A stretch of 64,000 nucleotides of DNA from Salinimicrobium nanhaiense (lineage in GTDB: Bacteria > Bacteroidota > Bacteroidia > Flavobacteriales > Flavobacteriaceae). The stretch covers positions 1 through 64,000 of the forward strand of contig JAAVJQ010000005.1 in assembly GCA_012038135.1 (NCBI GenBank), in the 5' to 3' direction. Shown one piece after another: positions 46,040 through 54,559 of this stretch (positions are counted from its first letter, which is position 1; each line of letters begins with the position of its first letter). A model generated the notes under the pieces. It saw nothing but the letters and a program-made list of their open reading frames with translations. It had not been told where the DNA came from and made no database searches. The position numbers were made by a program, and so were the translations under genes.

Positions 46040-46531
46040 ATGCGGTTTATTCTTACGATTTTAATTTTTACAATCAATTTTATGGCTGTTACCGCTCAGG
46101 CGACTGCCAGCTTTACCGCGTCTGCTACTATTATTCAGCCAATTGGTATAAAAACCTTAGCCAATTTAAAATTTGCTGCAATTGATGCACGCAATGGCGG
46201 AGAAATTATTCTGAGTCCGCAGGACGAAAGAATTGCTACAGGCGATGCCCGACTGGAAAATGGAGGGGAAGTCACGGCAGCGACTTTTGAGGTAACCGGG
46301 CAGCAAGGCTTTGATTTTTCACTGAGTCTGCCTTCGGGGCCATTCTTCCTTTCTAACGGCAAAGAGCAGATGATCATAAAAGATTTCACCAGCAGCATTG
46401 GAAACACTGGAAATCTTACTGCCGGAAATTCAGTTTTTAAAATTGGAGCCACCCTTCAGGTGGAAGCTCAACAGCCTCCCGGTTTTTATTATACTTCCAC
46501 TCCGCTGACCATTACTGTCAACTACAACTAA
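46040..46531 (+). CDS. DUF4402 pilin-like protein A
   Basis: The 163-residue exported protein has a signal peptide (1-20, cleavage near VTAQA), then an alternating hydrophobic N-terminal stretch (ATASFTASATIIQPIGI) and a beta-rich body. It ends PLTITVNYN with a penultimate Tyr and alternating hydrophobics, as in chaperone-usher pilins. A Gly lies 16 residues from the end. I interpret it as a fimbrial subunit lacking the last Ig strand. It is the first gene of the fimbrial locus, 180 bp before the second subunit. Confidence 0.75.
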   Translation: MRFILTILIFTINFMAVTAQATASFTASATIIQPIGIKTLANLKFAAIDARNGGEIILSPQDERIATGDARLENGGEVTAATFEVTGQQGFDFSLSLPSGPFFLSNGKEQMIIKDFTSSIGNTGNLTAGNSVFKIGATLQVEAQQPPGFYYTSTPLTITVNYN

Positions 46532-46600
46532 TCGGCAAAATCGGCTGCGAATACTGGGCTTCTAAAGATTTCTTGTTAATAAATTTTTAAAAAAGGTTTT

Positions 46601-46664
46601 TCAACGAGTATTCAAGTCCTTCGACGAGTAATTTTTTCTGCTAAGCTATTGGGGAATATATTCG
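46601..46664 (+). promoter_or_regulatory. direct-repeat operator and -7 element before pilin B
   Basis: TCAACGAGTA (46601-46610) and TCGACGAGTA (46621-46630) differ at one base and are spaced exactly 20 bp, two helical turns. TATATTCG (46657-46664), one mismatch from TAnnTTTG, follows 26 bp after the second copy. This spacing fits an activator dimer bound upstream of a promoter. The pilin ATG is at 46712. Confidence 0.5.
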
Positions 46665-46711
46665 CGTGGTTAAAAAATTAAACCCCAATAACCCTACAAA
46701 ATAATCCAACC

Positions 46712-47209
46712 ATGAAAAAAACTACTTTTATTTTATTCGCACTTATCGCAGGAACTGCTTTTGGACAGAATAGTGCCGAAGGAACAGCAACGGTTAATGC
46801 TTTAATCGTTTCTCCAATTGGAGTCAGTACGGCCGATAACATTGACTTCGGAAAAATAGTTAAGACAGTTGAGGGTGGAATCGTTGAAATTCCAACAGAC
46901 GGAGGAAACCGAATAATTTCAGATGCTATGGATATTACTTCAGATCCAGCGACTGCTGCAACATTCACGGTTACTGCTGAAGAGAATACTACCTATAGTG
47001 TTTCAATTGCACAGCTAATTTTAAAAAATGCAACTGATGAAACCAAAACTATGACAGTTGATTTCACTCATAGTTTAAGTCCTGATAGTAATGTTTCAAG
47101 TGGTAACACAGCTGCATCTTTTGTAGTGGGAGGTAAACTTAACGTAGGTGGAAACCAAACTGAAGGAAGTTATTCAGGAACTGCTACAGTTACTGTCTCT
47201 TACGAATAA
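46712..47209 (+). CDS. DUF4402 pilin-like protein B (probable major subunit)
   Basis: The 165-residue exported protein has a signal peptide (1-18, AFG/QNS). An alternating N-terminal strand (GTATVNALIVSPIGV) is a donor-strand candidate, and the C-terminus is ATVTVSYE with penultimate Tyr and a Gly 14 residues from the end, the exact chaperone-usher beta-zipper pattern. It has its own direct-repeat operator and a strong terminator right after it, so it can be expressed above the assembly genes. This suggests it is the major fimbrial subunit; no experiment supports this. Confidence 0.75.
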   Translation: MKKTTFILFALIAGTAFGQNSAEGTATVNALIVSPIGVSTADNIDFGKIVKTVEGGIVEIPTDGGNRIISDAMDITSDPATAATFTVTAEENTTYSVSIAQLILKNATDETKTMTVDFTHSLSPDSNVSSGNTAASFVVGGKLNVGGNQTEGSYSGTATVTVSYE

Positions 47210-47229
47210 TCACCTAAAAGAATTCCTAA

Positions 47230-47257
47230 AACGCCGCCCGCTGTGGCGGCGTTTTTT
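47230..47257 (+). terminator. strong terminator after pilin B
   Basis: ACGCCGCC (47231-47238), loop CGCTGT, GGCGGCGT (47245-47252), followed by a T run. It lies 21 bp after the pilin B stop and 45 bp before pilin C, so it probably limits read-through into the downstream genes. Confidence 0.85.
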
Positions 47258-47297
47258 GTTTTTCCGTATCTTAGTTAACCAACCACCTCATTTTCAA

Positions 47298-47792
47298 ATG
47301 GAAAAGGCATTTATTTTAATTCTTTCCCTGCTGCTCTCTTCTCAGCTGCTTGCACAAGCCTCAGCTTCGGCGACTGTAGAGAGTCGGGCGACAGTGATTG
47401 ATCCTATAAAAATAGAAAAGACGGTGGATCTGGATTTTGGAAATGTGATCTCTGCCTATACTCCGGGAACTGTTATTCTTTCTCCGGATGGTACAAGAGT
47501 GGCTTACGGCGTGCAACTATCGAACACCATACCCGGTAACGTTGCTCCGGCCGAAGCTGTGGTTACTCATGGCAATAATAACTATTCTATTACTTTACCC
47601 GAATCTTTTACGCTATACCATCAGGAAAATCCGAATCAGGTGCTGGTGATCGACGACTTTACGGTGACACCTCTTCCGGGAGATGACAGCGATATCCTTC
47701 GTATAGGTGCAACCTTAAAACTTGAAGCCAATCAGGTCGCGGGATATTATACAAATTCTGAAGGTTTCAACGTGACGGTTTCCTATAATTAA
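47298..47792 (+). CDS. DUF4402 pilin-like protein C
   Basis: The 164-residue exported protein has a signal peptide (1-19, cleavage near LLAQ), the N-terminal alternating strand ASATVESRATVIDPIKI, a LDFGNV strand as in the other subunits and the C-terminus GFNVTVSYN (penultimate Tyr; Gly 16 from the end). The longer frame starting at 47148 overlaps pilin B and was rejected. Probably a minor or adaptor subunit. It is followed 68 bp later by the chaperone gene. Confidence 0.75.
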   Translation: MEKAFILILSLLLSSQLLAQASASATVESRATVIDPIKIEKTVDLDFGNVISAYTPGTVILSPDGTRVAYGVQLSNTIPGNVAPAEAVVTHGNNNYSITLPESFTLYHQENPNQVLVIDDFTVTPLPGDDSDILRIGATLKLEANQVAGYYTNSEGFNVTVSYN

Positions 47793-47827
47793 TTTCACAT
47801 TTCCTTAACAATCTGCTGCTTATTCAG

Positions 47828-47835
47828 TAATTTTG
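47828..47835 (+). promoter_or_regulatory. putative -7 element TAATTTTG before the chaperone gene
   Basis: Exact TAnnTTTG match, 25 bp before the chaperone ATG. It could drive the chaperone-adhesin-pilin D-usher operon separately from the pilins. Confidence 0.4.
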
Positions 47836-47860
47836 GAATCCATATAAATCCCCCCAGGAT

Positions 47861-48679
47861 ATGAATAAAGAATTACTACGTTACCTTCTTTTTACTTTTG
47901 TCTTTCTCTTTACCGCTCCTCTTTTCGCCCAGGGAGATCTTATGATCATGCCTAAGCGGCTTGTATTCGATGGTTCCCAGCGTTCCCAGGAGATCAATCT
48001 GGCTAACACCGGAAGTGATACCGCGGTCTATGCCATTTCCTTTGTGAATTACAAAATGACAGAGAACGGGAATTTTGAACAGGTGGAAACGCCGGAAGAA
48101 GGTCAGCGTTTCGCAACCGACTTTCTGCGGTATTTTCCGAGAAGAGTCACACTTGCTCCCAATGAAGCTCAAACTATTCGTGTTCAGTTAACCAGAACCG
48201 GAAATCTGGAACAGGGGGAATATCGCTCGCACATGTACTTTCGAGCAGTAGAAGAACAAACTGCTCTGGGAGTAGAAGAAGCAGAAGAGGCCGAAGGTAT
48301 TTCCATCAATATCAAAACCGTTTTCGGTATTAGTATTCCGATCATCATTCGTCATGGAGCGGCTACTACCCAGGTAGAATTAAAGGATCTTGTCCTGGAC
48401 AATTCAGGAGAGCGTCCAACACTTACTTTAAGCATCAACCGCAGCGGAAATATGTCGGTCTACGGGAATTTAACAGCTGTGCATATTGCCCCCAATGGAA
48501 AGACTACAGAAGTGGGAACCGTCAAAGGAGTTTCTGTTTATACTCCTAATTCCAAAAGAAACTTTTCATTTGAGTTGCGGAATGCCGATGGAGTTCAATT
48601 AAACAGTGGGAAAATAAGGGTGAGTTATTCTGAGGAAAAAGGGAACGCTCTATCCACAGCAGAGAAATCTCTAGAATAA
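47861..48679 (+). CDS. PapD-like periplasmic pilus chaperone
   Basis: The 272-residue exported protein has a signal peptide (1-24, cleavage near LFAQ) and the two Ig-like domains of pilus chaperones. Visible are MIMPKRLVFDGSQRSQEINL (strand with the Arg corresponding to PapD Arg8), QGEYRSHMYFRAV, and a hydrophobic-alternating G1-like strand SINIKTVFGISIPIIIRHG. It would cap DUF4402 subunits by donor-strand complementation in the periplasm. It is followed 1 bp later by the large surface protein gene. Confidence 0.85.
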   Translation: MNKELLRYLLFTFVFLFTAPLFAQGDLMIMPKRLVFDGSQRSQEINLANTGSDTAVYAISFVNYKMTENGNFEQVETPEEGQRFATDFLRYFPRRVTLAPNEAQTIRVQLTRTGNLEQGEYRSHMYFRAVEEQTALGVEEAEEAEGISINIKTVFGISIPIIIRHGAATTQVELKDLVLDNSGERPTLTLSINRSGNMSVYGNLTAVHIAPNGKTTEVGTVKGVSVYTPNSKRNFSFELRNADGVQLNSGKIRVSYSEEKGNALSTAEKSLE

Positions 48680-48680
48680 A

Positions 48681-51428
48681 ATGGTGAAAAGCTCCTCCCG
48701 ATATCTAAAATCTTATAAAATTATCATTTTGATAATCGGTTTTTGCTTTTCTCAACTGTCAGTTGCTCAAAATAAAGTCTCTACTCAAAACGGGAACTGG
48801 CATACTATTAATTGGAATCCCGCCGGCCTTCCCGGACCAACAAATGATGTGACTCTCTCCCATTCTTTAATTATAGAAAAAGACTCTATAGTTCATATTA
48901 ATAACCTGTATATCGGCCAAAATGGTTCCCTTACAGTTAATGGAACTTTAGTAGTAAATGGGAATATTGAAATGGATAATAATGGTTCTTCGTTTAAAAT
49001 GGGAGGGTCAGCCAGGGTTATCGTTTTTGGAAATTTTCTGGCATCTAATAAAGTTGATATCTCTATCTCAAGTTATTTAATCATTCATGGAGATTTTATC
49101 AAAAAAGGAAGTTCTGGTCAGGGTGAATTTGACGTTGAGAATGGAAATATATACATATATGGAACCGTAAGTGGATGGCCAGAATTTGGTGAATGTGGCA
49201 CAGGAGAAGATTATGATGGAACTCCTACTGAAGATGGAAACTGTGATTATGGAACTGAAGAAGATTTTATTAATAATCCTGACCTTCCTGAGGATCTTAT
49301 CGAATTGAGTAATTGCTATGATCTTAGCAGCATCTCTAATCAGACGGTTTGCGAAGGCCAGACCGCCGTTTTTGGTATTGGTCAAATACAGGGTGTTAAT
49401 TATCAATGGCAGAAAAAAACTAATGATACAGACTGGACTCCCGTAGGTTCTGATGTAAATACACACAGTGTACCAAACTTATCTTTTGCCGATAATGGAA
49501 ACCAGTATCGGGTTATAGTTACGCCTGTCAATTCAGAAAATTCCACTTGTAGAATTGGTGTTTCACAAAGTGTCAGCCTCTATGTAAATTCTGCAGGTAT
49601 CTGGACCGGCGCAGCCGACACCAACTGGAACAATACAGCTAACTGGAGTTGCAGTTCCTTACCTACGCGGACTACAAACGTTGTTATTCCTTCCGGCCTA
49701 ACTAATTACCCGATTATAAACACCGGTGCCAATGCTCTGGCTAAAAACCTCACAATTGAAGCCGGGGCTGAAGTTACCCTAACTAATAACTGGCTACGTA
49801 TTGCAGGCGAACTGGTAAACTCTGGAAATCTAAATACAGAAACCGGAAGTGTTTCATTCGAAGGAACTTCTGCTCAAACCATTCCTGCGGGAGCTTTTAC
49901 CGGCAATCGTATTCAAAATTTGAGAATTAATAATTTGGTGGGAGTTACTTCCCAAACCACCATTGAAATTACTAATTCCTTAGAGGTCACGGCAGGAACT
50001 TTTGCAACCGGAGATGATCTCACGCTAATCTCAAATGCTTCCGGCACTGCATTTATAGAGGGAAGCGGCGGCGGAGAAATTACCGGAACGGTAAAAATGC
50101 AGCGTTATTTGGATAATGGCTTTGGATATAAATATTTCAGTTCCCCTTTCAGCAATTCCACTGTGGCCGATTTTTCCGGATTCATGGAGTTTTCGGAAGC
50201 TACCACAGGTTTCCCGCATTTCTATGAGTACCTGGAAGGCAGAAGAAGTGGGGACACAACTGACATTTCCGGTTGGCAGGCATTCCTTGAGCCCGGTAAC
50301 AGCTTAAATATTGCCAAAGGTTATGCGCTAAACATAAGTGGTGTCACCGATCCGGTTACCATTGAACTTTCCGGAATAGTAAATAACGGAGATGTAAATA
50401 TCGTGCTTGAAAATAACGAGGGCGAATATACCAAAGGATTTAACCTGGTTGGAAACCCCTACCCTTCTCCAATTGACTGGAGTTTAATGCTTCCCGATCT
50501 GGCGGGAATTGATGACGCCATCTACTTTTTTAAAGCCGGAAGTGAAGACAGGTATACAGGAACTTATTCCTCTTTTGTCAACGGAGTTTCCACAAGAATG
50601 AATACTACCATTATTCCGTCAATGCAGGGATTCTTTGTGAGAGTTAGCGAGCCGGGAACTGCCACGCTTAATTTTACCAATGCTGTAAGGACGGGAAATG
50701 AGACTACACAAGGCTTTTATAAGGCTAAAAACACGCGGATCATCCCTCAAATCAAATTAAATGCAGGCTATTCCGGAGAAACAATATCAGACGCCGCGGT
50801 GATCTATTTCCAGTCTGGCGCCACAAGCGGATTCGAAAAAGATCTTGACGCTCTAAAACTACTGAATACTGCTGCTGAAGTTCCCAGTCTTTACAGCCTT
50901 ACAGAAAAGCAGGAGAAACTCTCCATAAACGCCATAAGTTCTGCCGAACATCAGGAAATTCCATTGGGAATAAATACCGAAAAACCCGGTAAAATGTTTA
51001 TTGAGCTGGCCGGAGTTGAAAATATCTTTCCTTCAGCTAATATCTATCTCAAGGATCAGAAAAACAAGCTGGTGCACAATTTTTCAGAAGAGCCAATTTA
51101 TTCCTTTACCTCTCAAAAAGGGGAAAATAACAACAGGTTTTCCCTGATCTTTTCTTCAGAAAAATTATCTGAAGATCAGCTGAGATCGGAGACAGAAGAT
51201 TTTTCTGTCTATTCAGCCGAAGCAGAGATACTTGTTAAGCTAAATCTTTCAGAAAATACATCCGGAAATGTCATTTTAAGCAATATATCAGGACAAGTGC
51301 TTCAGAGGAAAGCAGGAAAAGAGAAAGAAGAGCTCAGATTTTCAGGAATAACTGCTCCGGGAGTTTACCTGGTAAGCCTGGAATTTGAGAATGAAAGACA
51401 AACCAAAAAGATCCTGATTAAAAAGTAA
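48681..51428 (+). CDS. large T9SS-sorted surface protein (candidate fimbria-associated adhesin)
   Basis: The 915-residue exported protein has a signal peptide (about 1-29, hydrophobic IIILIIGFCFSQL). Its N-terminal region is beta-helix-like with repeated short strands. An Ig-like domain (about 210-300, CEGQTAVFGI to QYRVIVTP) and a GIWTGAADTNWNNTANW module (about 307-325) follow. The end is a type A T9SS C-terminal domain (about 840-915), ending VYLVSLEFENERQTKKILIKK when read from VYLVSLEFE to KKILIKK. It is exported by T9SS, not by the usher, yet lies 1 bp after the chaperone and 4 bp before pilin D. Confidence 0.85.
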   Translation: MVKSSSRYLKSYKIIILIIGFCFSQLSVAQNKVSTQNGNWHTINWNPAGLPGPTNDVTLSHSLIIEKDSIVHINNLYIGQNGSLTVNGTLVVNGNIEMDNNGSSFKMGGSARVIVFGNFLASNKVDISISSYLIIHGDFIKKGSSGQGEFDVENGNIYIYGTVSGWPEFGECGTGEDYDGTPTEDGNCDYGTEEDFINNPDLPEDLIELSNCYDLSSISNQTVCEGQTAVFGIGQIQGVNYQWQKKTNDTDWTPVGSDVNTHSVPNLSFADNGNQYRVIVTPVNSENSTCRIGVSQSVSLYVNSAGIWTGAADTNWNNTANWSCSSLPTRTTNVVIPSGLTNYPIINTGANALAKNLTIEAGAEVTLTNNWLRIAGELVNSGNLNTETGSVSFEGTSAQTIPAGAFTGNRIQNLRINNLVGVTSQTTIEITNSLEVTAGTFATGDDLTLISNASGTAFIEGSGGGEITGTVKMQRYLDNGFGYKYFSSPFSNSTVADFSGFMEFSEATTGFPHFYEYLEGRRSGDTTDISGWQAFLEPGNSLNIAKGYALNISGVTDPVTIELSGIVNNGDVNIVLENNEGEYTKGFNLVGNPYPSPIDWSLMLPDLAGIDDAIYFFKAGSEDRYTGTYSSFVNGVSTRMNTTIIPSMQGFFVRVSEPGTATLNFTNAVRTGNETTQGFYKAKNTRIIPQIKLNAGYSGETISDAAVIYFQSGATSGFEKDLDALKLLNTAAEVPSLYSLTEKQEKLSINAISSAEHQEIPLGINTEKPGKMFIELAGVENIFPSANIYLKDQKNKLVHNFSEEPIYSFTSQKGENNNRFSLIFSSEKLSEDQLRSETEDFSVYSAEAEILVKLNLSENTSGNVILSNISGQVLQRKAGKEKEELRFSGITAPGVYLVSLEFENERQTKKILIKK

Positions 51429-51432
51429 AGCA

Positions 51433-51930
51433 ATGAAAACCAAAGCCTCCCATTACTTCACTTTTTTGACACTTTTACTAATGTCATTTTCGGGAGTATT
51501 TGCCCAGGAGAATCCGCCGATTCCAATTGAAGTTGAAGTACGGAATGCACAGTTTCTCAATTTTGGAAAATTCACAGTTGGCCCGGCTGGTGGTACTGTG
51601 GTGATCGATCCCCTGGGAAGCAGAACTTATACCGGCGATATTTATCTACTGGGAAATGACTTTTCCTATGCGATCTTTGATGTTTTTTCTAATCCCGGTA
51701 CCCTCATACAGGTTCAGTCATACGGTAACGTGACGCTTAATGGCCCTACCAACAATCAGCTTACGCTGGAAATCAGGCCTCAATTTGACATTCATCCCGG
51801 ACAGGTCTTTATTACAAACAGCAGTTCCTTTCCTGTTTATGTTGGGGGCACACTGCATGTACCTTCGGGAAATACGGTACAGTCCGGCGCATACAACGCT
51901 ACTTTTAATCTGACATTCATTCATCAATAG
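51433..51930 (+). CDS. DUF4402 pilin-like protein D
   Basis: The 165-residue exported protein has a signal peptide (1-23, cleavage near VFAQE). The N-terminal strand IPIEVEVRNAQFLNFGKF is shorter than in the other subunits, and the C-terminus is ATFNLTFIHQ: alternating hydrophobics, with His in place of the penultimate Tyr. A Gly lies 14 residues from the end. It is more divergent than A-C and sits in the chaperone-usher operon, so it is a candidate tip, adaptor or anchor subunit. 15 bp before the usher-like gene. Confidence 0.72.
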   Translation: MKTKASHYFTFLTLLLMSFSGVFAQENPPIPIEVEVRNAQFLNFGKFTVGPAGGTVVIDPLGSRTYTGDIYLLGNDFSYAIFDVFSNPGTLIQVQSYGNVTLNGPTNNQLTLEIRPQFDIHPGQVFITNSSSFPVYVGGTLHVPSGNTVQSGAYNATFNLTFIHQ

Positions 51931-51945
51931 TAGCCGGAAAAATTA

Positions 51946-54522
51946 ATGTCGACCTCCATTATCTCTGATCTGAATACTAAAAGTTTGTTTTTAAAGAAGC
52001 TCTTTTTAATCCTGCTGTTCGCCACTCCTGTAGCAGGTTTTTCACAGGCAGATCTTCCGGAATACGACGAGCTTAACGTTGAAATGAATATTCCGAGATT
52101 AGGAACTTATGAGATACCCATTGCCATTAAAGGCGAAGATGCATATTTGCCGGTTTCGGCCATTTTTGACCTTTTAAAGATCAAATATGAAACGAATGAG
52201 GATGTTTTAAGCGGATTTATTATTCATCCCGATTCCACTTACCAAATCGACTGGCAAAAACCGGAGATCCTTTATAAAGGACAGGTTTACAAACTATCCA
52301 AAAATGACATTTTAAGCAGCCCTTCCGGCAGGTATTTAAAATCTGATCACTTCGGAAGCATCTTTGGACTAAATACAGAATTTTCTTTCCGAAGCCTTTC
52401 CGTAAAACTGGACACAGATAAGGAACTTCCGGTGATGAAAGAGATGCGGCTACAACGCATGAGAAAGAATCTGGACAGAGTAAAAGGTATTGTCACCCCA
52501 GATACTATTCTTCCAAAACGATATCCCTTCTTCAAACCCGGGACTGTGGACTGGGGTGTAGTGACTACGCAGCAAAGTGAAATGCAAAACGATAACCGAC
52601 TCATGTTGGGATTGGGGACCATGTTTCTGGGAGGAGAGACCAATTTGATGCTGAATTATTCCACCAGGATTCCCTTTACCTCCAGGAATCAGTTTTACCA
52701 GTGGCGGTACGTGAACAATGACAATACTTTGATCAAACAGGTGACCGCGGGGAGAATTTTCACGCGTGCTACCTCTTCCCTGTTTGCTCCGGTGAGTGGG
52801 GTTCAAATAAGCAATACTCCTTTGCAGAACCGAAGATCCTTTGGCACCTATCTTCTGAATGATTATACAGAGCCGCGTTGGACAGTGGAACTTTATGTAA
52901 ATAATGTCCTGGTAGCATTTACTGAGGCCGATGCTTCAGGGTTTTACAGTTTTGAAGTTCCGCTCATGTATGGAAATACCGCGGTAGGATTAAGATTTTA
53001 CGGCCCCTGGGGAGAAGAACTTGTAGAGGAACGAAATATCAACGTACCTTATAATTTTGTTCCGAAAAACGAGCTGGAGTACACCTTAAGTGCCGGAGTC
53101 GTGGAAAATGATGAATGGCAGCGTTTTAGCCGTTTAAACCTGAACTACGGGTTGAGCAACGGCCTCACACTTGGAGGGGGTGTGGAATATCTGCAGGAAG
53201 TGGAAAGCGGGGAAGTCATGCCATTTGTAAACACCTCGGCACGAATAGCTTCCGGATTACTTTTCTCCGGGGAATATATGTATGGGGTCAAAGGGGAAGC
53301 GCTTTTAAGTTATCGTACTCCTCAAAACCTGCAGGTGGATCTTAATTACATCAATTATGATAAGGAGCAGACGGCAATAAATTTTAATTACCTGGAGGAA
53401 AGGAAGATCAGCCTCTCTACTCCTATTCGCACCAGAAATTTTACAATGTTCGGCCGGCTTTCGCTGAACCAGATCATTATGCCCTCTACAGAGTTCACTA
53501 CTGCACAGTTATTACTTTCGGGTGCGGTTATGGGCATCAGCACGAATTTCACCACTTACGGCCTCTATAATGATCGTATGGATGAACCCACTATCTACAG
53601 CTCTTTGTCACAGACGTACAGACTTCCGAATAAATTTCTTTTCTCTCCGCAGGTACAGTATGATTTCAGTAGAAACCGCATCAACAATCTTATTCTTGAA
53701 GTGGAACGCCCGGTCTTTAAACAAGGATTCCTTAATCTGGCCTATGAGAACAACTTCCTTCGGGATGCCCACATTTTTGAAATTGGTTTGCGTTATGCCT
53801 TTAATTTTGCGCAAACTTCGGCAACTTCAAGGATTGGAAACAGGAATTCCTCTTTTGTACAATCGGCCAGGGGTAGTTTAATGCTCGATGATAACACTGG
53901 ATATGTGATGAGCAGTAATCGAACCGCAATGTCCAGAGCGGCACTAACAGTGATACCTTTTCTTGATCTTAACAGGAATGGAATTAAAGATCCTATGGAG
54001 CCCGGGGTGCAGGGGCTGGAACTGAAGAACCGGAGCGGCCGGGTTAGCTATAATGAAGACAGGACGATCCTGAGAATTACCGAACTGCAGCCTTATATCA
54101 ACCTGCTCCTGGAACTCGATCCTGTGAGTCTTGATAATATCGCGTGGAAGATCCAAAAACCTGCCATCATGGTGCAGACATTACCAAATCATTTCCAGGA
54201 GATCTACATTCCTGTAGAGGTGATGGGGGAAGTTGGCGGCATGGTTTATCTAAAGGATCAAAATAGCACCCGCGGCCTTGGCAGAATCGTTGTCAATGTA
54301 TTTGATGAGCAGGGAATAAAAGCAGCAAGGATCTTAACCGAAGGAGATGGCTACTTCACCTCCCTCGGACTCGCTCCGGGAAAGTATACTGCAGAGATCG
54401 ATGCAGAGCAGCTTCAAACCTTAGGGTACAAAGCTTTTCCAAAACAGATAACTTTTGAAATCGAAGTGGATCAATATGGCGATATTGTGGATACGCTGGA
54501 ATTTATTCTTTCAGAGGAATAA
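51946..54522 (+). CDS. usher-like outer-membrane protein
   Basis: The 858-residue protein has a signal peptide (cleavage near FSQA, residue ~35), an N-terminal domain (about 38-140) and a long barrel. Near residues 310-362 a plug-like module contains VELYVNNVLVAF and GNTAVGLRFYGPWGEE, recalling the middle Ig domain of FimD/PapC ushers. Two C-terminal beta domains follow: FLDLNRNGIKDPMEPGVQG (about 671-690) and GGMVYLKDQNS to GLAPGKYTAEI (about 761-820). The length fits ushers (800-850). With chaperone and pilins adjacent, a fimbrial secretion pore is the best reading. Confidence 0.68.
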   Translation: MSTSIISDLNTKSLFLKKLFLILLFATPVAGFSQADLPEYDELNVEMNIPRLGTYEIPIAIKGEDAYLPVSAIFDLLKIKYETNEDVLSGFIIHPDSTYQIDWQKPEILYKGQVYKLSKNDILSSPSGRYLKSDHFGSIFGLNTEFSFRSLSVKLDTDKELPVMKEMRLQRMRKNLDRVKGIVTPDTILPKRYPFFKPGTVDWGVVTTQQSEMQNDNRLMLGLGTMFLGGETNLMLNYSTRIPFTSRNQFYQWRYVNNDNTLIKQVTAGRIFTRATSSLFAPVSGVQISNTPLQNRRSFGTYLLNDYTEPRWTVELYVNNVLVAFTEADASGFYSFEVPLMYGNTAVGLRFYGPWGEELVEERNINVPYNFVPKNELEYTLSAGVVENDEWQRFSRLNLNYGLSNGLTLGGGVEYLQEVESGEVMPFVNTSARIASGLLFSGEYMYGVKGEALLSYRTPQNLQVDLNYINYDKEQTAINFNYLEERKISLSTPIRTRNFTMFGRLSLNQIIMPSTEFTTAQLLLSGAVMGISTNFTTYGLYNDRMDEPTIYSSLSQTYRLPNKFLFSPQVQYDFSRNRINNLILEVERPVFKQGFLNLAYENNFLRDAHIFEIGLRYAFNFAQTSATSRIGNRNSSFVQSARGSLMLDDNTGYVMSSNRTAMSRAALTVIPFLDLNRNGIKDPMEPGVQGLELKNRSGRVSYNEDRTILRITELQPYINLLLELDPVSLDNIAWKIQKPAIMVQTLPNHFQEIYIPVEVMGEVGGMVYLKDQNSTRGLGRIVVNVFDEQGIKAARILTEGDGYFTSLGLAPGKYTAEIDAEQLQTLGYKAFPKQITFEIEVDQYGDIVDTLEFILSEE

Positions 54523-54559
54523 TTTTTTACCTCTAATCCACGAATTTCTTTTTACCAAT

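Noticed and set aside
47148..47297. 50-codon N-terminal extension of pilin C
   Set aside because: It overlaps pilin B and the terminator and precedes a perfect signal peptide starting at 47298.
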